This document shows positions 1-9,790 of a stretch of 64,000 nucleotides of DNA, one piece after another; the first letter of the stretch is position 1, and each line of letters begins with the position of its first letter. The translations under genes were made by a program, and so were the position numbers. A model generated the notes under the pieces. It saw only the letters and a program-made list of their open reading frames with translations. It searched no databases and had not been told where the DNA came from. Source of the stretch: CAWEWH01 sp963812775 (GTDB lineage: Bacteria; Pseudomonadota; Alphaproteobacteria; Rhizobiales; Beijerinckiaceae); contig CAWEWH010000009.1 of assembly GCA_963812775.1 (NCBI GenBank), forward strand, positions 620,001 to 684,000, read 5' to 3'.

Positions 1-104
1 GCGTAGCTCGGGCACATAGGGTGCCCTCGCGCTGCGCGGTCAGGACCCCCGCCGGGAAAGCGCCCGCCATCCCAGCCCTCGTGGAAGCCAAAATTGTGGG
101 TGAT

Positions 105-521
105 TCAGGCCCGGGCTTGGGCGACGCGCGTGAGACCGATGCGGTCCATCTCGGCCTGGTCGCGGGCCGTCTCGGCGGTGCGCTCGCGCGCCTGCTCGCG
201 GTCTTCCAGGATCTCGACCTTCTTCAAATCCTCGAAGGCGTCCTGGAGCTCGGCCTGCGCTTCCTCGAGCTGGGTGCGCAGCTCGTCGGCCGAATGGCGC
301 AGGTTGTCGCGCCGCTGCATGGCCGCCTTGGCGTAGGTTGGATAGGCAAAGTGCGACGGGTCGGTGATGCCTGCCCGCTCTTCCTCGGTCGTGATCTCGC
401 GCGTCAAGTCGCCGGCCATGCGCTCAAACTCGGCAATCATGGTCTCGATTTGCGTGACCCGCCGACGCTTCTCGTCGACCTGGAACCGCTTCAAGCGAAG
501 GAGCGTTGCACGCGACTTCAT
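105..521 (-). CDS. fliJ: Flagellar export protein FliJ
   Basis: This 138-residue protein is almost entirely charged alpha-helix and coiled coil, the expected size and composition of FliJ, the soluble chaperone and stalk of the flagellar type III export ATPase. FliJ binds inside the FliI hexamer on the cytoplasmic side of the export gate. The gene follows fliI on the same strand with a 38-base gap, which is the normal fliI-fliJ order. FliJ diverges quickly in sequence, so the call rests on size, helix pattern and context. No further gene is visible in the 104 bases between its stop and the window edge. Confidence 0.88.
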   Translation of the reverse strand: MKSRATLLRLKRFQVDEKRRRVTQIETMIAEFERMAGDLTREITTEEERAGITDPSHFAYPTYAKAAMQRRDNLRHSADELRTQLEEAQAELQDAFEDLKKVEILEDREQARERTAETARDQAEMDRIGLTRVAQARA

Positions 522-559
522 GGACCAATCAACTCCTCGGCGAAACGCCGCAAAATACG

Positions 560-1903
560 TCAGGCGCCGCTAACAATCACCTCAAGACGCCGATAACCTT
601 CGCCGATAGAGGTTGACTTTTCCTTACTTTGTCCAAGGAAAGCATCGAGTTCCGGCATCAGCCGGATGGCTCCATCGACCTCGGGCGACGACCCCGCCCG
701 ATAGGCACCGAGCCGGATCAGTTCCTCCATGTCGGCATACGTGGCCATGAGCGCGCGCGCCCGCTGCACTGTTGGCCAATAGGCCGGATCGGCGGCGCGC
801 GGCATGGCGCGCGACACCGATTTCAGGACGTTGATGGCGGGATAGCGGCCGCGCTCGGCAATCTGCCGCTCCATGACGATATGGCCGTCGAGGATGGCGC
901 GCGCCGCGTCCGAGATCGGTTCATTGTGGTCGTCGCCCTCCACCAAGACGCTGAACACGCCCGTGATGGTGCCCGCGCCAGTGCCCGGACCGGCCCGTTC
1001 CAAGAGCCGCGGCAGCTCCGTGAAGACGGTGGGCGTATAGCCCTTGGCGGTAGGCGGCTCGCCGGCCGCCAGCCCGACCTCGCGCTGGGCCATGGCGAAG
1101 CGCGTGATGGAATCTATCATGCACAGCACCGAGAGGCCCTGGTCGCGGAAGTATTCCGCCAAGGCCAGGGTGAGGTAGGCGGCCTGGCGGCGCATCAGCG
1201 CCGGCTCGTCGGAGGTGGCGACGACGACGATCGAGCGCTTCAGGCCCGCCTCGCCGAGGTCGTCCTCGAGAAACTCCTTCACCTCCCGGCCGCGCTCGCC
1301 GACGAGGCCAATGATGGAGACATCGGCTTCGGTATTGCGCGCCAGCATGGACAGCAGCACCGACTTGCCGACGCCTGAGCCTGAGAAGATACCCATGCGC
1401 TGGCCACGACAGGTGGTCAGGAAGGTGTTGATGGCCCGCACCCCGAGGTCGAGGGGCTCCAGGATGCGCTGGCGGGCATGGGCGGGCGGCGGGTCGGCCT
1501 TGAAGGGCCTGAGCTGCGGGCCGAAGGGCAGCGGCCCAAGGTCGTCGAGAGGCCGGCCCATGGCATCCACCACCCGCCCGAGCCATTGCCGGGTGGGATG
1601 GACGCCGCCAGGCACCGTCTCGACATGGGCCGGGCAGCCGCGGCGAACGCCCTCCAGGGACCCGAACGGCATGGCGAGCGCGCATTCGCCGGAAAAGCCG
1701 ATGATCTCGCAAGGCACGCTGTCGCCCTTGTCGATTTCGATGCTGAGCCGGCCGCCGAGCCTCATGGCAGCCACGGGCCCGGCCACCTCCAGGAGCAGGC
1801 CGCGCACCGCCGCGACCCGCCCGAAGACGCGGCCCGGGTCGATTCCCTGGACAGCGGCTGCGAGCCGGGAGAGGCGACCGCGAGAAGTTCTTATCGTTCC
1901 CAA
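560..1903 (-). CDS. fliI: Flagellum-specific ATP synthase FliI
   Basis: This 447-residue protein is an F1-type ATPase that energises export of flagellar subunits from the cytoplasm. The Walker A motif GSGVGKS lies at residues 175-181, preceded by the beta-barrel domain and followed by the Walker B region around LCMIDSITR. Length is normal for the family. The start chosen is a TTG at 1901-1903 with a purine-rich stretch just upstream; the next in-frame ATG would remove the conserved N-terminal barrel. It reads with fliJ and is divergent from ctrA, sharing the spacer 1904-2257. The reading frame is intact. Confidence 0.95.
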   Translation of the reverse strand: MGTIRTSRGRLSRLAAAVQGIDPGRVFGRVAAVRGLLLEVAGPVAAMRLGGRLSIEIDKGDSVPCEIIGFSGECALAMPFGSLEGVRRGCPAHVETVPGGVHPTRQWLGRVVDAMGRPLDDLGPLPFGPQLRPFKADPPPAHARQRILEPLDLGVRAINTFLTTCRGQRMGIFSGSGVGKSVLLSMLARNTEADVSIIGLVGERGREVKEFLEDDLGEAGLKRSIVVVATSDEPALMRRQAAYLTLALAEYFRDQGLSVLCMIDSITRFAMAQREVGLAAGEPPTAKGYTPTVFTELPRLLERAGPGTGAGTITGVFSVLVEGDDHNEPISDAARAILDGHIVMERQIAERGRYPAINVLKSVSRAMPRAADPAYWPTVQRARALMATYADMEELIRLGAYRAGSSPEVDGAIRLMPELDAFLGQSKEKSTSIGEGYRRLEVIVSGA

Positions 1904-1996
1904 ACGTTAACCACCCTCGTCAATCTTTTGTTTACGCGTATCGTTAAGACTAACCCCTGCCCGATGAACCCTAGGCTCGGCAACGATCCGGGGTGC

Positions 1997-2166
1997 GAGT
2001 CAAGGGAATCACTTACGCTAAATCTTTACCAAAAAGGTCGAGCCGGAGTTGGAACAAAAACCTACCTTGTGTCAGCATATTACGCCGATTCGTAAATGTT
2101 TTGGCGAACAATGCTTGCGCCCCTGAATCAGGTTTTGTTAACCATTCTTCTCTAGCGTTGTGAGTC
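1997..2166. promoter_or_regulatory. Cluster of five GANTC sites upstream of ctrA
   Basis: GANTC occurs at 1997-2001, 2006-2010, 2087-2091, 2125-2129 and 2162-2166. GANTC is the target of the cell-cycle methyltransferase CcrM in alphaproteobacteria, and in Caulobacter one ctrA promoter responds to the methylation state of such a site. Five copies in 170 bases is more than base composition predicts, so methylation control of ctrA here is a reasonable inference. No methyltransferase gene is in the window. Confidence 0.6.
2138..2145 (+). promoter_or_regulatory. Candidate CtrA half-site (TTAACCAT)
   Basis: TTAACCAT matches the CtrA half-site form known from Caulobacter promoters and lies 113 bases before the ctrA start, which suggests autoregulation. 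A similar TTAACCAC sits at 1907-1914, directly upstream of the fliI start, and a bare TTAA at 1944-1947. No perfect TTAA-N7-TTAA full site was found by eye in the spacer. Confidence 0.45.
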
Positions 2167-2257
2167 GAATTGAGTTGGGCGGCCGGACGACCGTGAATTA
2201 TCGCGGAAGTTTTCGGCGGGCGGGCCATAAGGCCGTTACGACGTTGGGGACTAACGC

Positions 2258-2959
2258 ATGCGCGTTCTGCTCATCGAAGACGACAGCGCAACCGCGCAAA
2301 GCATCGAGCTGATGCTCAAATCCGAGAACTTCAACGTCTACGTGACGGATCTCGGTGAAGAGGGTGTCGATCTCGGCAAACTCTACGACTACGACATCAT
2401 CCTCCTTGACCTGAACCTTCCCGACATGTCGGGCTACGAGGTGCTGCGCAGCCTGCGCGTCGCCAAGGTCAAGACGCCGATCCTGATCCTCTCGGGTCTG
2501 GCCGGCATCGAGGACAAGGTGAAGGGTCTCGGCTTCGGAGCCGACGACTATCTCACCAAGCCCTTCCACAAGGACGAGCTGGTGGCCCGCATCCATGCCA
2601 TCGTGCGCCGCTCCAAGGGCCATGCTCAGTCGGTCATCACCACCGGCGACCTTGTCGTCAACCTCGACACCAAGACGGTCGAGGTTTCGGCCCAGCGCGT
2701 GCATCTGACCGGCAAGGAATACCAGATGCTCGAGCTGCTCAGCCTGCGCAAAGGCACGACGCTCACCAAGGAGATGTTCCTCAATCATCTCTACGGCGGC
2801 ATGGACGAGCCCGAGCTCAAGATCATCGACGTGTTCATCTGCAAGCTGCGCAAGAAGCTCGCCAACGCCTCGCAGGGCAAGAATTATATCGAGACCGTCT
2901 GGGGCCGCGGCTACGTGCTGCGCGAGCCGACCGAGGCGGACGAGCGCATCTCGGCCTGA
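2258..2959 (+). CDS. ctrA: Cell-cycle response regulator CtrA
   Basis: This 233-residue OmpR-family response regulator has an N-terminal receiver domain with acidic residues at 8-9, phospho-acceptor Asp51 in the stretch LLDLNLPDMSGY and the conserved Lys in LTKPF. Its C-terminal winged helix ends with the typical IETVWGRGYVLR block. CtrA is the master transcription factor of the alphaproteobacterial cell cycle and also controls motility genes. It is phosphorylated through CckA and ChpT, and a chpT gene lies at 8984-9628. The C-terminus ends in Ser-Ala, broadly like the Ala-rich tails that ClpXP recognises in Caulobacter CtrA. The upstream spacer is rich in GANTC and TTAA motifs, and a strong terminator follows. 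Confidence 0.97.
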   Translation: MRVLLIEDDSATAQSIELMLKSENFNVYVTDLGEEGVDLGKLYDYDIILLDLNLPDMSGYEVLRSLRVAKVKTPILILSGLAGIEDKVKGLGFGADDYLTKPFHKDELVARIHAIVRRSKGHAQSVITTGDLVVNLDTKTVEVSAQRVHLTGKEYQMLELLSLRKGTTLTKEMFLNHLYGGMDEPELKIIDVFICKLRKKLANASQGKNYIETVWGRGYVLREPTEADERISA

Positions 2960-2982
2960 TCACCGGCCCTCTTCAAAAAGCA

Positions 2983-3010
2983 AAAGAGCCCCGCTTCGGC
3001 GGGGCTCTTT
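2983..3010 (+). terminator. Rho-independent terminator of ctrA
   Basis: A perfect 12-base-pair stem (2983-2994 with 2999-3010) with a TTCG tetraloop is preceded by an A-run and ends in TTT. It begins 23 bases after the ctrA stop codon. The flanking A and T runs could let it work on both strands, but no gene on the minus strand ends here. Confidence 0.92.
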
Positions 3011-3314
3011 GTTTGGCGCGTGGTGCGCGCTCCACATCACGTCATCCGTCAGAACGGTGCGGCATGATTCTGAAGGGCCACAGGTTTTCGGCGCGGTTCA
3101 AGCGGTGCGCGAAGAGCGGTTGATCGACCCACCTCTCAATTGATGGACGCACGCTACTCCGTCGCCGCGATGCCAGGATCCCCTCCCCCGCGAGCGAAGC
3201 GCATGGTGCGGGGCCCCCGGCCGGCCATGGCCTAAGCCCATCCGATGCCGGCTGCGCGCTCCAAGCGAAACGAGCGCCGCGCCAGTCACAACAACGGCGC
3301 GCAGCGCGGTGTCT
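3011..3314. other. Gene-free spacer between ctrA terminator and cheR end
   Basis: About 300 bases separate the ctrA terminator from the cheR stop codon. The open frames on either strand look like GC-driven shadows with no recognisable domain. No RNA gene or clear promoter was seen. Confidence 0.5.
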
Positions 3315-4173
3315 TCAGCTCGCCCGCGCCGTGAGCCGCGAGGAGGCGGTTGCCCCCGGCTTGCGGTTGAGCGCGTACATGCCCTGGTGCTCGGGGTGCG
3401 GCAGGAAGGCATCGGTGAGCCCGATCACCGTCTCGGCCGCCCCGAGAAACAGCATGCCGTCCTCGGCCAGCCGGCCCGACAGGCGGTTCAACACATCCGA
3501 CTTCCGGGTCGGCTCGAAATAGATCAGCACGTTGCGGCACAGGATGATGTCGAAGGTGCCGAGGCTGGAGAAATCACGCAGCAGGTTGAGCGTCCGGAAC
3601 TGCACCATGGAGCGCAGCTCTTCCGAGACCTGCCACATGTCGCCCACCTGCGTGAAATATTTGAGCAGAAGATGGATCGGCAGGCCACGTTGCACCTCGA
3701 ATTGGGTGTAGAGGCCGGCCTTGGCCTTGTCGATGATATCGACCGCGAGGTCGGTGGCGAGCAGTTCGACCTTCCAGCCGGCGAGCTTCTGTTCCATGCT
3801 CTTGAGCAGCATGCGAGATCGAGTAGGGCTCCTGGCCGGACGACGCCGCCGCGCACCAGATCCTGAGGCGCTTGGAGCCGGCGCGCGCCGTCAAGAGCTT
3901 CGGCAAAGCGTGCTCGCGCAAGAGATCGAATGGGCGGCGATCGCGGAAGAAGAAGGTCTCATTCGTCATCATCGCTTCGATGACGGCGCGTTCGACGTCG
4001 GCGTCGCGCTGCGACTTCAGGCGCTCGACCAGCGCCGCGATGCTGGCGATCTGGCGGCGGCGGCACAGCGGCAAGAGCCGGCTGTCGACGAGGTAGCGCT
4101 TCTCCGCCGACAGCGAGAGGCCGGAGCGTTCCTGGAGGAACTTGCGCAGGAAGGCGAAATCGTTGTCGGTCAT
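3315..4173 (-). CDS. cheR: Chemotaxis methyltransferase CheR (frameshifted)
   Basis: CheR uses S-adenosylmethionine to methylate glutamates on chemoreceptors. The N-terminal helical domain and the nucleotide-binding start (RIWCAAASSGQEPYSI) read from the ATG at 4173. From about 3813 the rest (MLLKSMEQKLAGW through ILCRNVLIYF) continues in another frame. One extra base next to CATGCG at 3810-3815 explains the break. Together the parts give about 286 residues, the normal length. The start overlaps the cheB stop as ATGA, so the genes are translationally coupled. The conserved sequence on both sides argues for a sequencing error rather than a pseudogene. Confidence 0.88.
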
Positions 4174-5293
4174 GCGGAGCGCTCCCGCATGAGGTCCACG
4201 ATGGCTCCGCCGATGTCCTCGAGCGGCAGCACGGCGCTGGCCAGCCCGGCGCGCGCGACGTTGCCCGGCATGCCCCAGACGATGCTCGAGGCTTCGTCCT
4301 GGGCCACGATGGTGGCGCCGGCATCGGAGAGGACGCGGGCGCCGCGCGTGCCGTCCGATCCCATGCCGGTGAGAATGACGGCGAGCGCTGAGGCGCCGAA
4401 CACCTCGGCCGCCTCCTGGAACAGGACATCGACGGACGGCCGGCAGAAGTTCACGGGCGGGCTGTCGTGGAGCCGCACCGCCGGGTGGCCGTTGACCCGC
4501 GTCACGCCCATATGCCGCCCGCCGGGCGCGATGTAGACGGTGCCGGGCACAGCCGCTCACCGTCGAACGGCTCGCGCGCCATGCGGCCAGTCTGAGTTCT
4601 TCAGGTGCTCGGCGAAGACGGCCGTGAAGATCGGCGGCATGTGCTGGACGACGAGGATCGGCACGCGCTCGATGAGCGCGCCAATGTCGCCGAGCAGGTG
4701 GCCGATCGCCTGCGGGCCGCCGGTCGAGGCGCCGATCAGCAGGCAGCGTGGCGTCTGCGGGCCGCGCAGTGGCGGGTGGATGGCGCGCCGCGGCCGTCCC
4801 ATGGCGCTCGCGTGCGGCTCGGCCGATCTGGCGCCGCGCCGGCGCCGCGCCGTGCAGATGGCGTCGAGCTTGGCCACGAGCTCGTGACGGAAGCCCTGCG
4901 ACGTCGTCAGGTCGCGATTGCCTTCCGGCTTTGGGAGGTAGTCGACGGCGCCGAGCGAGAAGCACCTGAGCGAGATCTCGGCGTTGCGCTGGCCGTCAGC
5001 GTCGAGGTGACGAGCACCGAGACGTTCGGGCGCTTGCGCAGGATCAGGGGCAGCGCGGCGATGCCGTCGAGCTCGGGCATGTCGAGATCGAGCACGATGG
5101 CGTCCGGATCGAGGGTGTCCAGCTTGTCGAGCGCCGCCCGGCCGTTGGCGGCCGTGCCGATCACCTCCATCGAGCCGTGCTGCGACAGCCAGCGCGAGAC
5201 GAGGCCGCGCACGACGACGCTATCGTCGACGATCATGACGCGCAGCGGCGGCTGGCCGAGGCGGGACAGCGCTGGGGCGGGCGCGGCGCTCAT
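4170..5293 (-). CDS. cheB: Chemotaxis methylesterase CheB (frameshifted)
   Basis: CheB removes methyl groups from chemoreceptors when its receiver domain is phosphorylated by CheA. The receiver (RVMIVDDSVVVRGL, acceptor Asp in IVLDLDMPELDG) begins at the ATG at 5293. The esterase domain is seen in LIGASTGGPQAI with the nucleophilic Ser, in the catalytic-His region VVQHMPP, and in LTGMGSDGTRGA. The frame changes near 5000 and again at least once near 4560-4600, so no single open frame covers the gene, but the total of about 374 residues is normal. It overlaps cheR by four bases. The cheY frame runs into it without a visible stop codon. Confidence 0.85.
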
Positions 5294-5356
5294 TTCACCG
5301 CCGTTGAGGGGGCGAGAGGGGTGTGGCTTGCGGAGAAAGTGGCGCTGCCGCGAACA

Positions 5357-5721
5357 GACGAGCCCGACTTCCTGGAACTTCGTCGTCATGATTTCCTTGT
5401 CGAAGGGCTTCATGATGTACTCGTCCGCGCCGGCGTGCATGGCGCGTGCGATATGCGCCACGTCATTCTCCGTGGTGCAGAACACCACCTTCGGGGATCT
5501 TGCCCTGCGGCATCTCGCGCAGCTTGCGCAGGAACTCGTAGCCGTCCATGACCGGCATGTTCCAATCGAGCAGCACGGCATCCGGCATGTGCGCCTGGCA
5601 CAGCGGCGAGCGCCTGGGCGCCGTCCTCGGCCTCCGATGTCTCGAAGTCCAGGCTCTCGAGAATGCGGCGCGCCACTTTCCGGATCACAGCCGAGTCGTC
5701 GACGATGAGGCAATGTTTCAT
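5357..5721 (-). CDS. cheY: Chemotaxis response regulator CheY (frameshifted)
   Basis: This single-domain receiver carries the CheA phosphate to the flagellar switch. It starts at the ATG at 5721 with MKHCLIVDDSAVIRKV. After about residue 40 the frame changes near 5603, where the expected LLDWNMPVMDGYEF block is in another frame. It changes back near the GGGG at 5493-5496, after which KVVFCTTENDVAHIARAMHA continues to the conserved end EVGLV. The mature length of about 121 residues is typical. The end given here is where family similarity stops, because the frame continues without a stop into cheB. Confidence 0.82.
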
Positions 5722-5750
5722 GTCCTACTCCCAATCCCCGCAATTAATCT

Positions 5751-6236
5751 TCAAGCCGCTTTGTCCCGTGCGCTCAGCGCCAGCACCCCGTCGATGTCGA
5801 GAACGACGAGCAGCCGATTGTCGAGGCGGTGCACGCCGCGCGACAAGTTGGCCCAGCGCTGATCGAGATGCACCGGGTTGGGCTGGCGTGAATCGACCGA
5901 AAGGCGCAGCACTTCGCCGACCGAATCGACGAGCAGGCCGTAGGATTCGCCGTGATAGTCCAAGCCGACCGCCATCATTTCGGCGTTGGCGTCGCGCGAC
6001 GGCATGCCGAGGCGGCGCCTGACGCAGAGCGCGGTGACGACGCGGCCGCGCAGATTGAGCAGGCCGACGATCTCCGGCGGCGCCAGCGGCACCGGCGTGA
6101 TCGAGGTCGGAATGAACACGTCGTGGATGCGCTCGATAGGCAGGCCGAAGAGCTGCTCGCCGACGGTGACGGTGACGTATTCGCAGCTATCGTCGGCGGC
6201 CGTCTCGGCCGCGTGATTGTTGTTGGCGGCCATCAT
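5751..6236 (-). CDS. cheW: Chemotaxis coupling protein CheW
   Basis: This 161-residue SH3-like adaptor links the kinase CheA to chemoreceptors at the inner membrane. The CheW fold is seen from EYVTVTVGEQLFGLPIERIH through the conserved NLRG (residues about 62-65) to the C-terminal VLDIDGVL. The reading frame is intact, unlike its neighbours. Its ATG overlaps the cheA stop by four bases, and a second in-frame ATG follows immediately. The order cheA-cheW-cheY-cheB-cheR is the common Rhizobiales arrangement. Confidence 0.95.
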   Translation of the reverse strand: MMAANNNHAAETAADDSCEYVTVTVGEQLFGLPIERIHDVFIPTSITPVPLAPPEIVGLLNLRGRVVTALCVRRRLGMPSRDANAEMMAVGLDYHGESYGLLVDSVGEVLRLSVDSRQPNPVHLDQRWANLSRGVHRLDNRLLVVLDIDGVLALSARDKAA

Positions 6237-8877
6237 GCGGCGGCTCCCACGGCGGGCTTGGTCTCGGCGAGCGAGGCAAGCAGCCCGCTGCGATCGAACT
6301 TGGCCACGAAGTCGACGATGCCAACCTTATGGGCCCGCTCGATCGTGCCCGGGTTGACGTAGGACGAGAGCGCGATGACCGGCAGGTTGGCGAGGCGCGC
6401 GTCGGCCTTGATGGCCTCGGCCAGCTCGAAGCCGCTCATGCCCGGCATCTCGATGTCGGTCACCACGAGGTCGATGACGCGCTCCTTGCGCAGCACCTGC
6501 ATGCGCCTCCTCGCCGCTGGCGCAGACGACGACGTTGTAGCCGGCGGCCTTGAGCACCGGCGTCAGCATGTCGCGGAAGAAGCGCGAGTCGTCGACGAAC
6601 AGCACCGTGCGGGTGCAGCGCCGCCGATGGCATCTCGTGGCGTCTCAGCCAATCCTGGTGCGCAAGCGGCAGGAAGTGGCCGACATTGATGATCTCGGTC
6701 GCTTGGCCGCGCACCACCGCCGAGCCGATGAGCTCGGAGCGTTCCGCCATCAGCTGCACGTCGAGGCTCTCCTCGACGATGTCGACGATCTCGTCGACCA
6801 CGAGACCCATTGAGCGCTCGCCGTCCGAGAAGACGACGATGGGCTGCATGCCTTCTTTGCGGATGACGGTGGCTTCGGACGCCGACACCAGCGGCATGAG
6901 ACGACCGCGATACTGCAGCAGCGGCCGGTCGCCCACCCATTCGATCTGCGCCGAGTTGACTTTCTCGAGCCGCGCCACCAGCGAGAGCGGCACGGCTTTG
7001 ACGGCCGCGTCGCCGGAGCGGAAGATGAGCAGCGTCGTGCGCTCGCCCTGCTCGACGGCCTGCACCTCGGCCTGCATGTCGGCAAGCGTGTCGCGCTCGA
7101 CGCCCTCCGCCCCCACCATGCGCGAGACGCCGTTGGGATCGATGATCAGCACCACGGCGCCGTCGCCCAGGATGGTGTTGCCGGAGAAGATCTGCAGGTG
7201 CCGCAGCATCTTGGCCATCGGCTTGACGACGATTTCTTCGGTGTGGAAGACGCCGTCGACCAGCATGCCGAAGCTCTCGCGTCCCACCTGCGTGACGACG
7301 ATGAAGCCGTCGTCCGACGCCGCCTTCTCGGCGTCTCCGAGGCCGAGCGTGTTGGTCAGCGGCACCACCGGCAAGAGCCGGTCGCGCAGCCGCAGCACCG
7401 GCGTGCCGTTGATGCGCTCGATGGCATGGTCGGAACCCGCGCCGACGCGCACCAGCTCGCGCACCGCCACCTGCGGGATGGCGAGGCGCTCGTTGCCGAC
7501 GGCGACGATCAGCGCCGCCACGATGGCAAGGGTCAGCGGAATCTTGATGGTGAACGAGGTGCCGCGGTCGACCTCGGTGTGCACGTCGATAGTGCCGCCG
7601 ATGAGTTCGATGTTCGCCTTGACGACATCCATGCCGACGCCGCGACCGGAGATGGCCGTCACCGCATCGGCGGTCGAGATGCCCGGCAGGAAGATGAACT
7701 TGGCGACCTGCGGGTCGGTCATGCGCAGCGCCTCGGGCTCGGTGACCAGGCCCGCATCGATGGCCGCCTGGCGCAGCCGCGCATGATCGAGGCCGCGCCC
7801 GTCGTCGGCGATCTCGATGGTGATGGTGCCGCCTTCGTGGAAGGCGGTGAGGCGGATGGTGCCGCGCTCAGACTTGCCGGCGGCGCGGCGCTGCGCCGGC
7901 TTCTCGATGCCGTGGTCCACCGAGTTGCGGACCATGTGGGTGAGCGGGTCCTTGATCAGCTCGAGCACTTGCCGGTCGAGCTCGGTGTCGGAGCCCTGCA
8001 TGACGAGGTCGACCTGCTTGTTCAGCTCCGCCGCCACGTCGCGGACGATGCGCGGCAGCTTCTGCCAGGCCGAGCCGATGGGCTGCATGCGCGTCTTCAT
8101 GACGCCTTCCTGCAGCTCGGCCGTCACGTGCGAGAGGCGCTGCAGCGGCACCTTGTAGGCGTTGTCGTCCTGGCGGCGCGCGATATCGAGCAACTGGTTG
8201 CGGGTCAGCACCAGCTCCGACACCATCGTCATCAGATGCTCGAGGGTGTCGACCGAGACGCGGATCGTCTGGGCCTTGCCGTGGCTGGCGCTCGCCTCGC
8301 CCTCGGCGTGGTTGGCGGCGCCCTCGGGCGCCTTGCCTGGCTCGGAACCTTTGGCGGACGTCGTCGTGGGCGGCTTGCTGTCCGGGCCCTTGGCGGTCCG
8401 GAAGGCGCGCTCGAGATCGTCAAGACTGTCTTCGCCGGGCAGCAACGGCCGTTCCAGCACCTGGTAGGTCACGGTGCCCATGGTGGCGGCCTTGCCCTCC
8501 CCGGCGGGCCCGACCATGCATTCAAGCACGCGGATCAGGTCCTCGTCGGAGCCCGGCGGCTCAGCCGAGCTGCGCTCCAGCTCCGCCAAAATCATCTTGA
8601 TGCGGTCGATGCTGGTGAGGATCAGCGAAACAGCCTCGCTGGTGACGGACATGCCGTCGCGGAATTTTCCCATCAGCGTTTCGGCGGCATGCGCCAGGGC
8701 CTCGAGCCGCGGCAGCCCAAGGAAGCCGCAGGTGCCCTTGATGGTATGCACCAAACGGAAGACGTTGCGCAGGATGTCCTGGTTGTTGGGGTCCTGCTCG
8801 AAGCGGAGAAGCTCCGTATCGACCGTGTCGATATGCTCGCTCGTTTCTGTCAGAAACTCGCGCAGTAGCTCGTCCAT
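6233..8877 (-). CDS. cheA: Hybrid chemotaxis kinase CheA with C-terminal receiver (frameshifted)
   Basis: The gene starts at the ATG at 8877 (MDELLREFLTETSEH); frame upstream of that is non-homologous. An N-terminal HPt domain carries the phosphorylatable His44 in LVHTIKGTCGFLG. A low-complexity linker, the dimerisation domain, an ATPase domain (N-box MVRNSVDHGIE, GRGVGMDVV) and a CheW-like domain follow. A receiver domain (LFVDDSRFFRDML, VVTDIEMPGMSGFEL) ends the protein. The receiver is split by frameshifts near 6611-6613 (one extra base in a GGG run) and near 6505. Total length is about 880 residues. CheA hybrids with a receiver occur in several alphaproteobacteria; the receiver may act as a phosphate sink. 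Confidence 0.9.
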
Positions 8878-8983
8878 GACGCACAAACCCCGAAGCGCCG
8901 GTAAAGGCTTCTGGATCAATGTGATCGCTAAGAGTTTATGTTCGGTTGAAAAATTGCCGGATTTGCAGTGGGCCGGACCCCGG

Positions 8984-9628
8984 CTAGCTCTGCGGAACCG
9001 CCGCGATGGTAACCTGATCGCCCTCGATGGCAAAGGAAATCGCCATGCCGGCCGCTTTGGCAACAAGACCGGTATAGAACGGCTGGATTCCGTGGGCATC
9101 GACCGTCCCGTTTTCGCTGCGTCCAGCGATCAGCGCCTCGGCATGAACTGGGATGCGGGCATTTGTCCCCTTGGCCTTGATCAGGAAGCTGGCGGTTTCG
9201 CCGTCAAGGGTGACACTGGCATCGAGGGATCCCCCCCGCGGGATGGCTGTCATGCCGACCAGCAAAAGGTTAAGAAGCAGCTTGACCTTGTTCTTGGGCA
9301 GGAGCGAGCGCGGCGCCGACCACGAGAGGGCCGTCTTGTCGTCGCTGATGAAGCCTTTGGCCACCTGCTCGGCGTCGCCAAGATCGATGGCCGCCCCCGC
9401 CGATCCCGCCGCCCCGAAGGCGAGGCGTGCGAATTGCAGGCGTGCCGAAGCCTGCCGGGCACTCTTGTTGATGAGATCAAGGGCGAAATCGCGCATGGAG
9501 GCGTCTTTCTCATCCTCCAGCACCTCCAGACCGTTGACGATGGCGCCCACCGGACTGATGACGTCGTGGCAGACGCGGCTGCACAGCAAGGCGGCGAGAT
9601 CGAGCGCTTCGAGCGTAACGGCGGTCAT
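8984..9628 (-). CDS. chpT: Histidine phosphotransferase ChpT
   Basis: This 214-residue protein has the ChpT layout: an N-terminal helical hairpin with the phospho-accepting His21 in SRVCHDVISPVGAIVNGLE, then a degenerate HATPase-like domain lacking recognisable ATP-binding boxes. ChpT takes phosphate from the receiver of CckA and passes it to CtrA and CpdR. It lies immediately upstream of cheA on the same strand with a gap of 106 bases, and ctrA is 6 kb away, so pathway partners are clustered. Older annotations often call such genes hypothetical proteins. Confidence 0.9.
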   Translation of the reverse strand: MTAVTLEALDLAALLCSRVCHDVISPVGAIVNGLEVLEDEKDASMRDFALDLINKSARQASARLQFARLAFGAAGSAGAAIDLGDAEQVAKGFISDDKTALSWSAPRSLLPKNKVKLLLNLLLVGMTAIPRGGSLDASVTLDGETASFLIKAKGTNARIPVHAEALIAGRSENGTVDAHGIQPFYTGLVAKAAGMAISFAIEGDQVTIAAVPQS

Positions 9629-9689
9629 GCGACACCTCGGAAACGGGGAGAATCGGCCCGGGCCGAACCGGCGCGGCCTGATACACCGC

Positions 9690-9771
9690 CGGGCGGGTTT
9701 CGGACAGGGTCATGCGCGATCGCGCCCGACGCCCACAAGATTGGTGCGCGGTTTTCGGACAAGGGTATGCG
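9690..9771. repeat. Two degenerate half-copies of a palindromic repeat
   Basis: GGTTTCGGACAGGGTCATGC (from 9696) and GGTTTTCGGACAAGGGTATG (from 9750) are near-identical to each other and to the right arm of the palindromes at 21685-21728 and 35280-35328. They look like decayed halves of the same Rhizobiales-type repeat. Neither has an adjacent complete left arm. Confidence 0.6.
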
Positions 9772-9790
9772 CAAGATCAACGAGTTAGCG

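Noticed and set aside
7198..8868. 556-residue plus-strand frame antisense to cheA
   Set aside because: CheA on the minus strand has all catalytic motifs; the antisense frame is a GC-driven shadow rich in His, Arg and Asp.
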